Origin: Actinomycetota bacterium
GTDB taxonomy: Bacteria; Actinomycetota; Actinomycetes; Nanopelagicales; Nanopelagicaceae
Assembly (NCBI GenBank): GCA_009702525.1
Contig: WLHW01000031.1
Coordinates: forward strand, 1 to 12,986
DNA length: 12,986 nucleotides
Reading direction: 5' to 3'
The position numbers were made by a program, and so were the translations under genes. Positions 5,931 through 11,835 of the stretch are shown here, in pieces. The notes under the pieces were generated by a model that was not told the DNA's origin, did no database searches, and was given only the letters and a program-made list of their open reading frames with translations. Every line of letters begins with the position of its first letter. Positions within the stretch are counted from its first letter, which is position 1.

Positions 5931-7831
5931 GCGAAGTAGTCATGCAGATTTCACAAGTAACTAAGGTCTTTCCACTGCGCGATAGCAAAGTTGGATTTAA
6001 AGCCGTGGATTCAATCTCTATCGACTTGCATAAAGGTGAAGTTCTCGGCGTAGTCGGTGAATCAGGATCGGGTAAGAGCACGCTAGCTAGATGTGCCTTT
6101 GGTATCACTGAACCAACTAGCGGGGGCACAACAATTTTAGGCCAGAGTCTGGTTGGAAAATCTAGAAAAGCTACACGTGAGCTGCGCGCTAACTTAGGTT
6201 TTGTCTTTCAAGATCCAGCCGGCTCGATTAATCCCCGTATGAGTGTTCATGATGCCATCGCCGAACCGTTGATCTTGGCCGGCATGGATAGCCCCAGCAT
6301 TGATACGCGTGTCAATTTTCTTATGGATCGCGTAGGTCTTGCCAGCAGCCAATTGAGCCGTAAATCTCATGAGCTTTCCGGTGGGCAGTGCCAACGTGTA
6401 GCAATTGCAAGGGCTTTAGCTACTAACCCCAAGATTGTTTTATTAGATGAGCCAACGTCTTCGTTAGACCTATCTGTACAGGCTCAAATTCTTAATCTTT
6501 TGGAGGAGCTGCGCCGTGATTTTGATCTGACGTACTTCCTTATCTCGCACAATCTAGATGTGGTCTCTCACCTAAGTGATCGTGTAGCTGTGATGAAAGA
6601 TGGCGTATTTGTTGAGGTGGGAACAACCCGACAAGTAATTGATGCACCTAAGCATCCATTTACTCGCGAGTTAATTCGAGTGTATTCAGGTGCCTCTCGT
6701 GAGTTTGATTTAGATACGTGGCAAGACGGACCTTTGAATCGATGGGCCTTTCAGAATGTCTCGACCTTCCTACCTACTAAAGTAATTGCAGCGTCTGCTG
6801 AACCTTTGTCGTTAGATGTAGAGCTGGATACCCAGTTAGACGAAGTAACAATCGATGTGGCTGATTCAACTTACACTCTGCCAGAGTTATTGGCCGATGT
6901 GGATACGGATTCGATAGTCGTTGTGCGCAAAGGTGTCGTGGTTTATGAAAAGTATTTCAATGGCATGACCCCAGACTCGGTGCATTTACTGCAATCGGTC
7001 TCTAAATCTATTTTAGGTGCGCTCTATGCAGTCATGGCCGAGCGTGGTGTGGTCGATATCGATAAACCTATTGCTTTCTACTTACCCGAACTCGTTGGTT
7101 CTGTATATGAAGCTGCAACTATCGCACAAGCTTTAGATATGACTGTTGCAATTAATTTCTCTGAAGATTATTCAGATCCTGAATCCGAGATGGCACGGTT
7201 AGATCGAGCAGCGGGTTGGCGAACAAATACAACGGGGCACGATCTGGGACTTCGAAGTTTCTTGCGAACTATGACGGCTAGCGGTGAACAAGGAAAGGCC
7301 TATCAATACTGTTCGGCCAATACCGATGTACTTGCTTGGTTAATCTCTGAGGTAACACAGACTCCGTATCAAGATTTGCTCACCCGCTACATCTGGCAAC
7401 CTATGGGGGCACACGATGATGCATCCGTCATTGTTGATCGTGAAGGCTTGTCCGTGGGCAACGGCGGAATCTCTTGTACAACGCGTGATTTAGCACGTTT
7501 TGGCTTACTCATCGTCAATGGCGGCCGAGCTAATGGAGAACAAGTGATCCCAGCAGCATGGGTTAACGCGACTTTTGCTGGCGCATCTGCCGATGTTGAA
7601 TCTGCAGATTACTTACAAGCATTGCATCCAGGTGGTTCGTATAAAAATAAATGGTGGATCACAGCTGGCGCTTCGCGCGAAATATTCGGGGTTGGAATCT
7701 ATGGTCAGTACGTCTGGGTTGATCCAACCAATGAAACGGTGATAGCTAAGTTTTCGTCCTTACCGATTCCAGTTGATGGAGTTCATTCGCGTAAACATAT
7801 GGCGTTATTTAGAGCGATCTGCGCTAAGTAA
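5927..7831 (+). CDS. Fusion: DppF-type ABC ATPase with NylB-like serine hydrolase
   Basis: One uninterrupted 634-residue frame that starts in an ATGA overlap with dppD. Residues 1 to about 258 are a complete DppF/OppF-type ATPase: Walker A GESGSGKST (44-52), Q-loop FQDP (94-97), signature LSGGQCQRVA (150-159), Walker B VLLDEP (171-176) and His208 in ISHN. Residues from about 262 to 634 are a complete serine hydrolase of the beta-lactamase class C/penicillin-binding fold, closest by eye to 6-aminohexanoate-dimer hydrolase NylB: SVSK with Ser357 and Lys360, YCSANTDVLAW with Tyr461, NGGISC with Asn512, and a GSYKNKWW segment at 570-577. The hydrolase begins with its usual N-terminal WQDGPLNRWAFQN stretch, so neither partner is truncated; only the DppF oligo_HPY tail is missing. 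There is no signal peptide, so the hydrolase is cytoplasmic. A peptidase, esterase or D-amino-acid amidase role is as possible as cleavage of omega-amino-acid oligomers. Confidence 0.93.
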   Translation: MSEVVMQISQVTKVFPLRDSKVGFKAVDSISIDLHKGEVLGVVGESGSGKSTLARCAFGITEPTSGGTTILGQSLVGKSRKATRELRANLGFVFQDPAGSINPRMSVHDAIAEPLILAGMDSPSIDTRVNFLMDRVGLASSQLSRKSHELSGGQCQRVAIARALATNPKIVLLDEPTSSLDLSVQAQILNLLEELRRDFDLTYFLISHNLDVVSHLSDRVAVMKDGVFVEVGTTRQVIDAPKHPFTRELIRVYSGASREFDLDTWQDGPLNRWAFQNVSTFLPTKVIAASAEPLSLDVELDTQLDEVTIDVADSTYTLPELLADVDTDSIVVVRKGVVVYEKYFNGMTPDSVHLLQSVSKSILGALYAVMAERGVVDIDKPIAFYLPELVGSVYEAATIAQALDMTVAINFSEDYSDPESEMARLDRAAGWRTNTTGHDLGLRSFLRTMTASGEQGKAYQYCSANTDVLAWLISEVTQTPYQDLLTRYIWQPMGAHDDASVIVDREGLSVGNGGISCTTRDLARFGLLIVNGGRANGEQVIPAAWVNATFAGASADVESADYLQALHPGGSYKNKWWITAGASREIFGVGIYGQYVWVDPTNETVIAKFSSLPIPVDGVHSRKHMALFRAICAK

Positions 7832-9170
7832 GCAGAAGTGCCTTTGTACGAATCGCAAGTTCAGTAATTGCTAACTGTCCACATCCTGGAATACTGGAAG
7901 TAAGTCGATTATCAATTGGATCAGTCCAGTTGCTTGGTATTTTTTCAGCCCCAGTCATCGCTCCGCAGATTGAACCCACCGTTGCCCCGATTGAATCGGT
8001 ATCCCAACCGCCCATGACCGTCAGCGTGATTGCCTGAGTAAAGTCGCCCTTGCTTCGGCTCAAAGCCAGTACCCCAAGGGCCGCGTTATTAACTGTGTGC
8101 ACCCAATGCATGCCATCTACATGAGCATATAAAGCATCTAAAGCTAGCTCGTACTCCATATCCGAAACACCAAGTTGGCGAGCGAGCTGGCAGGCCTTAA
8201 AAATTGCACTGGTGTGTGGAAGAACCGACATACCCGCATCAAGTACGTCATCAATATTTTTACTGACCATGGCCATAGCGTTCATCGCCGCACTCATGCA
8301 CGCACCGTAGACACCGTTACGTCGGTGGCTCAGTTGTGCATCACGAAAAGCCATCTGGGCCGCTGTTTTAGGGTCGCCAGGATTTATCCAACCGTACAAG
8401 TCAGCGCGTATCAGTGCGCCTATCCACTCTTTAAATGGATTATTTATCGCACCTGCTTGGGTTGGAATCGCCCCAATTAATAGATTGCGATAGACAATGC
8501 GCTCGGCGGTATATACGGTGGCGGCAGGTAAGAGTTTTAACCACTGATCTGCAATGTGATCGGTGGTGAAATCACGTCCGTATTTTTCAACGGTTAAGAG
8601 AGCAATCAGCGCGTAATTCATATCATCGTCTTCTGGCATGCCATCGATGTTTTCTTTCAGGCAGCTATCTTTGCTCTGCTGATTCCAAGGGTGCTCAGCT
8701 AATACTTGTGCAGGAACTGCTGTGGCTGTGAAGTATTCTTGTAAAGGCCAACGATTACTTGATTGCAAAATTGCACGTATACCTTCGCGCTGCGTATTTT
8801 CTACGGGTTTACCCAATAGGCAGCCAGCGGCTCGGCCTAGCCAAGCCCCATAGAAGGTATCTAGAGATGGATTTGGTGCGCTCTTGTAATTAGGTAGTGC
8901 GTTTAAGAAGTCTTTGTAATCAAATTCAGGATTTGTATGAAATTTAGCTTCAAGTTGATTGGTGATCTCAATTGCTAAGGCACGCATCTGCGCACTGGCA
9001 GGAATAGGTTTTATGCCAGCCAGTGGGGGAGCAAGGGATCCACCTGCAGCTAACCAGCTCTGAGTTTCGGCAGAGGTATCAATGCCCTCAAAAGCGGCTT
9101 GGTTAAAGAAATGTGCGATTAAGTCTTCAGGCTGAGCCCACGTCAGTCGCATTTCAAATGGGCCGTTCAT
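7824..9170 (-). CDS. ADP-ribosylglycohydrolase-family protein
   Basis: A 448-residue protein. Residues 1-100 are an N-terminal extension (MRLTWAQPEDL from residue 7) typical of one actinobacterial clade of this family. The metal-dependent catalytic domain follows: FYGAWLGRAAGCLLGKPVE (106-124), an acidic MPEDDDMNY (178-186) where classical DraG/ARH proteins have a T/S-D-D-T motif, DAQLSHRRNGVYGA (277-290), and GGWDTDSIGATVGSICGA (387-404) with the second acidic metal site. Such enzymes cleave N- or O-glycosidic bonds of ADP-ribosyl groups, but this clade has no assigned substrate that I can name. The ATG at 9170 has a TAnnnT element six bases upstream, which suits a leaderless start; Met7 (9152) is an alternative. 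Its 3' end overlaps the hydrolase fusion gene by 8 bases, tail to tail. Confidence 0.88.
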   Translation of the reverse strand: MNGPFEMRLTWAQPEDLIAHFFNQAAFEGIDTSAETQSWLAAGGSLAPPLAGIKPIPASAQMRALAIEITNQLEAKFHTNPEFDYKDFLNALPNYKSAPNPSLDTFYGAWLGRAAGCLLGKPVENTQREGIRAILQSSNRWPLQEYFTATAVPAQVLAEHPWNQQSKDSCLKENIDGMPEDDDMNYALIALLTVEKYGRDFTTDHIADQWLKLLPAATVYTAERIVYRNLLIGAIPTQAGAINNPFKEWIGALIRADLYGWINPGDPKTAAQMAFRDAQLSHRRNGVYGACMSAAMNAMAMVSKNIDDVLDAGMSVLPHTSAIFKACQLARQLGVSDMEYELALDALYAHVDGMHWVHTVNNAALGVLALSRSKGDFTQAITLTVMGGWDTDSIGATVGSICGAMTGAEKIPSNWTDPIDNRLTSSIPGCGQLAITELAIRTKALLLT

Positions 9171-9177
9171 GCACCAA

Positions 9178-9183
9178 GGTTAG
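9178..9183 (-). promoter_or_regulatory. Candidate -10 element of the ADP-ribosylglycohydrolase gene
   Basis: On the minus strand TAACCT is followed by six bases and the ATG at 9170, the geometry of a leaderless transcript. No convincing -35 is seen 16-18 bases upstream. The element is part of the mirrored CTAnCCTTGG motif shared with the divergent methyltransferase gene. Confidence 0.4.
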
Positions 9184-9214
9184 CCAATACCGCGCTCTTT
9201 GACTGATCGAGCTA

Positions 9215-9243
9215 TTGTCTTTGCCGGCCTTAAAACCTAGCCT
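9215..9243 (+). promoter_or_regulatory. Predicted leaderless promoter of the methyltransferase gene
   Basis: TTGTCT (9215-9220), a 17-base spacer and TAGCCT (9238-9243), then six bases to ATG 9250. No Shine-Dalgarno is present before that ATG, which supports a leaderless mRNA. Confidence 0.5.
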
Positions 9244-9249
9244 TGGGCT

Positions 9250-9906
9250 ATGAGTGATGAAGCCCTGGGCTTAGATGAGGCGTACTCAGTACAGAGCCCT
9301 GATGATAATCGTCGCCTCTATGCCAAGTGGGCCGCCACCTATGAGTCTTCATTTGTCGATGCCAAGCAGTACCGATACCCCAAAGCGATCGCTGAAGTCT
9401 TTCATGATGAAGTAGATGCCGTTACTCGCGTTTTAGATATCGGTACAGGCACTGGTCTAACTGGCATGTATGTCTCCAGATTGCGGCCGGGGTTAGTAAT
9501 AGATGGCATGGATATTTCACCAGAGATGTTGGCACTGGCCAGATTGAAAACGCGAGCAGATACCAGCGTTGTTTATCGCGAACTTTATGTACGAGATTTA
9601 ACGCAAACCGTTGAGAATGAAAATGAACCGTATGAGGCGCTATTTTCTTCGGGCACATTTACCCACGGACATTTAGGACCGCACTCTTTACGCAACTTAT
9701 TGCCACTGCTTGCCAATAATGGCTGGTTGATTGTTGGTGTTAATAATGAGCACTTTGAAGCTAAAGGTTTTGCCCAAGAACTCGACTCATTAGTTGCAAT
9801 GGGTGCAATTCAAACACCAATAATTAAACGCATAGATGTCTATGAACCTGGCAGCGTTCATTACGGAGATCAAGCCCGCGTGATTATTACTCGTGTAATT
9901 ATTTAA
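9250..9906 (+). CDS. Class I SAM-dependent methyltransferase
   Basis: A 218-residue soluble protein with a Rossmann-fold methyltransferase core. Motif I VLDIGTGTG is at 61-69, the acidic ribose-binding residue is Asp88 in GMDIS, and SPEMLALA (90-97) follows as is usual. Residues 19-45 (DNRRLYAKWAATYESSF and after) resemble the Y-D-x-W-A-x-x-Y lead-in common to small-molecule methyltransferases. The acceptor is not evident: no known substrate motif is visible and the neighbours do not define a pathway. It is divergent from the glycohydrolase gene and convergent with lexA, with an 8-base tail overlap. Confidence 0.85.
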   Translation: MSDEALGLDEAYSVQSPDDNRRLYAKWAATYESSFVDAKQYRYPKAIAEVFHDEVDAVTRVLDIGTGTGLTGMYVSRLRPGLVIDGMDISPEMLALARLKTRADTSVVYRELYVRDLTQTVENENEPYEALFSSGTFTHGHLGPHSLRNLLPLLANNGWLIVGVNNEHFEAKGFAQELDSLVAMGAIQTPIIKRIDVYEPGSVHYGDQARVIITRVII

Positions 9907-10525
9907 CTGAACGAAGAACGGCAGTTACTTTTCCTAAGATTTCACACGTATCACCATCGATGGGTGCAAAGTTGTCATTGGCTGGAAGCAGCCAAATTCG
10001 CCCATTTTTACGCGAAAAAGTCTTCACTGTTGCTTCGCCATCGATCATCGCCGCAACGATTTCTCCGTTGTTGCAATCTTTTTGTGAACGAATAACAACG
10101 TAATCGCCATCGCAAATCGCAGCATCGATCATCGATTCACCAACGACTTTGAGCATAAATAAATTACCACTACCCACTAATGATTCTGGAAGGGGATACG
10201 TCTCTTCAATTACTTGTTCAGCGGTAATGGGACCACCGGCTGCAATGCGGCCCACCAATGGAATTAGACGCGTTTTATCTACGTTTGCATCTTCAGGTGT
10301 GAGTTCGAGTGCACGGCCTTTGCTTTCATCACGACGTATAAAGCCTTTAGATTCAAGGATTTCTAGCTGATATTTCACTGATGCAGTCGAGGTCAGGCCG
10401 ACGGCCGCTCCGATCTCACGCATTGAAGGGGCATAGCCATGCTCATTCATAGCGGTCTGAATGACGGCAAGGATCTCGGCTTGGCGCGGGCTCAGGCCGG
10501 CGCTGGAAGGGCTCTGTGTGCTCAT
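9899..10525 (-). CDS. lexA: LexA repressor/protease of the SOS response
   Basis: A 208-residue protein, normal for LexA. Residues 11-70 are the winged helix DNA-binding domain (LSPRQAEILAVIQ, then SMREIGAAVGLTSTASVKYQ). The self-cleavage site is Ala96-Gly97 in GRIAAGGP. The catalytic pair is Ser131 in VVGESM and Lys168 in ATVKTF. It represses DNA-damage genes and cuts itself when RecA is activated. The frame is open upstream to 10696 but that part is not LexA-like and contains the SOS boxes, so the ATG at 10525 is chosen. An SOS box with one mismatch lies about 39 bases upstream, which indicates autoregulation. No clear ribosome binding site precedes the start. Confidence 0.97.
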   Translation of the reverse strand: MSTQSPSSAGLSPRQAEILAVIQTAMNEHGYAPSMREIGAAVGLTSTASVKYQLEILESKGFIRRDESKGRALELTPEDANVDKTRLIPLVGRIAAGGPITAEQVIEETYPLPESLVGSGNLFMLKVVGESMIDAAICDGDYVVIRSQKDCNNGEIVAAMIDGEATVKTFSRKNGRIWLLPANDNFAPIDGDTCEILGKVTAVLRSVK

Positions 10526-10556
10526 GGATAGATGGTGACAGATATTCACCCAAAAT

Positions 10557-10572
10557 TCAAACACCTGTTCGA
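10557..10572. promoter_or_regulatory. LexA binding site (SOS box), lexA-proximal
   Basis: TCAAAC-ACCT-GTTCGA differs by one base from the actinobacterial SOS palindrome TCGAAC-N4-GTTCGA. It lies 32 bases upstream of lexA and probably mediates its autorepression. Confidence 0.85.
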
Positions 10573-10586
10573 AAATTACTTGCCTT

Positions 10587-10615
10587 TTGTCAGTGGGGTG
10601 GTGTTTAATTAACTT
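10587..10615 (+). promoter_or_regulatory. Predicted promoter of the LysM gene
   Basis: TTGTCA (10587-10592), a 17-base spacer and TAACTT (10610-10615). The perfect SOS box begins two bases after this -10, so LexA binding would block initiation. Confidence 0.45.
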
Positions 10616-10617
10616 AT

Positions 10618-10633
10618 TCGAACACGTGTTCGA
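10618..10633. promoter_or_regulatory. LexA binding site (SOS box), perfect palindrome
   Basis: TCGAAC-ACGT-GTTCGA is a perfect 16-base palindrome that matches the actinobacterial/Bacillus type SOS box. It sits over the expected start of the LysM gene transcript. Confidence 0.93.
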
Positions 10634-10680
10634 GTACCTTCCCCAAGGTTTTATCAGGCACGACGTACGAGGAGAACGAC

Positions 10681-11037
10681 ATGAGCGCAGTAACATTTAA
10701 TTCAGTAGCTCTAAAAAGCAGTGTAAATCAAGGGTTTCTAGCCAATCCGTCCGGCACTCTCAATCGCCGTGGCCGCCTTGCTCGCACTCTTGTCGTTGCC
10801 TCGTTGGCCGTTGTTCTGATGGCCGGCTTTGCCGCCCGATCTGGGGCGGGGGATCAAGTCAGCCATGCCAGCTCTTATGTGACCGTAGCTGTGCCGGCAG
10901 GTGCCACGTTATGGTCAATCGCCTCGGCATATTCAACGGGAGATACTCAGGCGATGGTGGAAGCTATCCGTGAGGCTAATAATTTAAGCGGCTATGACAT
11001 TGTCGCTGGAGCCCGTCTTCGCATCCCAACTGCCTAG
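10681..11037 (+). CDS. SOS-controlled LysM membrane protein (ChiZ/YneA-like)
   Basis: A 118-residue protein. A polar N-terminus (1-33, ending in RRGRLAR) precedes one membrane segment (about 36-52), then a short linker and a LysM domain (about 67-116, VTVAVPAGATLWSIA through AGARLRIP) that should lie outside and bind peptidoglycan. GAGGAG (10669-10674) sits six bases before the ATG. The position divergent from lexA and the SOS box match Bacillus yneA and mycobacterial Rv2719c (chiZ), which delay cell division after DNA damage. The sequence is short and no separate hydrolase domain is seen, so the likely role is SOS division control by position and architecture; this is inference. Confidence 0.85.
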   Translation: MSAVTFNSVALKSSVNQGFLANPSGTLNRRGRLARTLVVASLAVVLMAGFAARSGAGDQVSHASSYVTVAVPAGATLWSIASAYSTGDTQAMVEAIREANNLSGYDIVAGARLRIPTA

Positions 11038-11080
11038 ATAGAAAGCGTTTTCTGTTCTGCCGTAGCTGAGTGCTAGCCCC

Positions 11081-11105
11081 GACACGCCCTAGATGCGTGT
11101 CTTTT
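11081..11105 (+). terminator. Intrinsic terminator after the LysM gene
   Basis: GACACGC (11081-11087) and GCGTGTC (11095-11101) form a perfect 7-bp stem with a 7-base loop, followed by TTTT. An outer pairing GTAGC (11062-11066) with GCTAC (11106-11110) is possible. Confidence 0.65.
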
Positions 11106-11178
11106 GCTACTCGAAGGGCAAACTCTCCAGAGATGCTTTATAGTTCCTACTAGATGTAGGGGTCAAAGCCAATAAAAC

Positions 11179-11207
11179 TTCCATAAGTAGTGTTTTTGGA
11201 GTATATT
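11179..11207 (+). promoter_or_regulatory. Predicted promoter of nrdR-nrdJ
   Basis: TTCCAT (11179-11184), a 17-base spacer and TATATT (11202-11207). The expected start near 11213 gives a leader of about 60 bases. Apart from this, the preceding terminator and the inverted repeat, I see nothing in the 234-base spacer between the LysM gene and nrdR. Confidence 0.4.
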
Positions 11208-11215
11208 TGGAAATC

Positions 11216-11237
11216 CCCTCTTTAGCGCTAAAAAGGG
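11216..11237. repeat. Inverted repeat at the 5' end of the nrdR message
   Basis: A 12-base perfect palindrome TTTAGCGCTAAA (11221-11232) is extended on both sides by CCCT and AGGG with one mismatch. It lies just after the predicted start, about 35 bases before the nrdR ATG. It could be an operator or a 5' hairpin. It does not match the NrdR box consensus. Confidence 0.6.
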
Positions 11238-11271
11238 AAAAAGCAAGCAGGATGAAGGGAGACACGCCGAA

Positions 11272-11799
11272 ATGATTTGCCCGTTTTGCAGACACGATGA
11301 TTCACGCGTCGTCGACTCTCGCCCTGCCGAAGATGGCACACAGATCCGCCGCCGCCGCGAGTGCCCACAGTGCGGTCAACGTTTTTCAACTCAGGAAGTC
11401 GCCGTGCTCAGCATCATCAAGCGCAGCGGAGCAACTGAGCCATTTAGTCGTGAAAAGGTCTTGGTCGGTGTTCGTAAAGCCTGCCAGGGTCGTCCAGTCA
11501 ATGAAGATGATTTGGTTCTACTGGCTCAGCGCGTGGAGGAAAACCTTCGCAGCACTGGTCAGGCCGAAATCGAAGCTCAAGAAGTGGGCTTAGCCATCTT
11601 GGCGCCACTTCGCGAACTCGATGAGGTGGCTTACTTACGTTATGCCTCGGTATACCGTAACTTTGCCTCCCTTGAAGATTTCGAAGGTGAGATCGCACTT
11701 CTCCGTGCTCTTCCTTCGAGTTCAAAAACTGCAGATAAGCCCCGTGCAGATGTTCGACAAGAAAAAATATCCGCAAGTTCAGCACCAGCAAATAAATAA
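11272..11799 (+). CDS. nrdR: NrdR, regulator of ribonucleotide reductase genes
   Basis: A 175-residue protein. It starts with the invariant MICPFC; Cys3, Cys6, Cys31 and Cys34 form the zinc ribbon that binds DNA. Residues 46 to about 136 are the ATP-cone, which senses ATP/dATP (TEPFSREKV at 55-63, then YLRYASVYRNF at 121-131). A polar tail of about 30 residues (146-175) is longer than in many homologues. AAGGGAG (11255-11261) precedes the ATG with 10 bases spacing. It lies directly before nrdJ, probably in one transcript, so it likely controls the reductase next to it. Confidence 0.97.
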   Translation: MICPFCRHDDSRVVDSRPAEDGTQIRRRRECPQCGQRFSTQEVAVLSIIKRSGATEPFSREKVLVGVRKACQGRPVNEDDLVLLAQRVEENLRSTGQAEIEAQEVGLAILAPLRELDEVAYLRYASVYRNFASLEDFEGEIALLRALPSSSKTADKPRADVRQEKISASSAPANK

Positions 11800-11835
11800 T
11801 TTACGACCTACTACAAGAAATACGGGGAAACACAT

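Noticed and set aside
8175..8480. Plus-strand ORF of 101 codons inside the glycohydrolase gene
   Set aside because: It is antisense to a well-supported gene, has no recognisable domain and has no ribosome binding site.
10526..10696. N-terminal extension of lexA back to 10696
   Set aside because: The region holds both SOS boxes and the LysM promoter, and the residues do not match LexA.
11178..11193. Possible NrdR box upstream of nrdR (right half ATAAGTAGTGT resembles the consensus)
   Set aside because: About 10 of 16 positions match, the left half is poor, and no second box lies at the usual spacing of about 31 bases.
11041..11271. Possible cobalamin riboswitch before the B12-dependent reductase genes
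   Set aside because: No B12-box sequence such as GCCACTG is present, and no matching fold could be drawn. The visible structures are a terminator and one palindrome.
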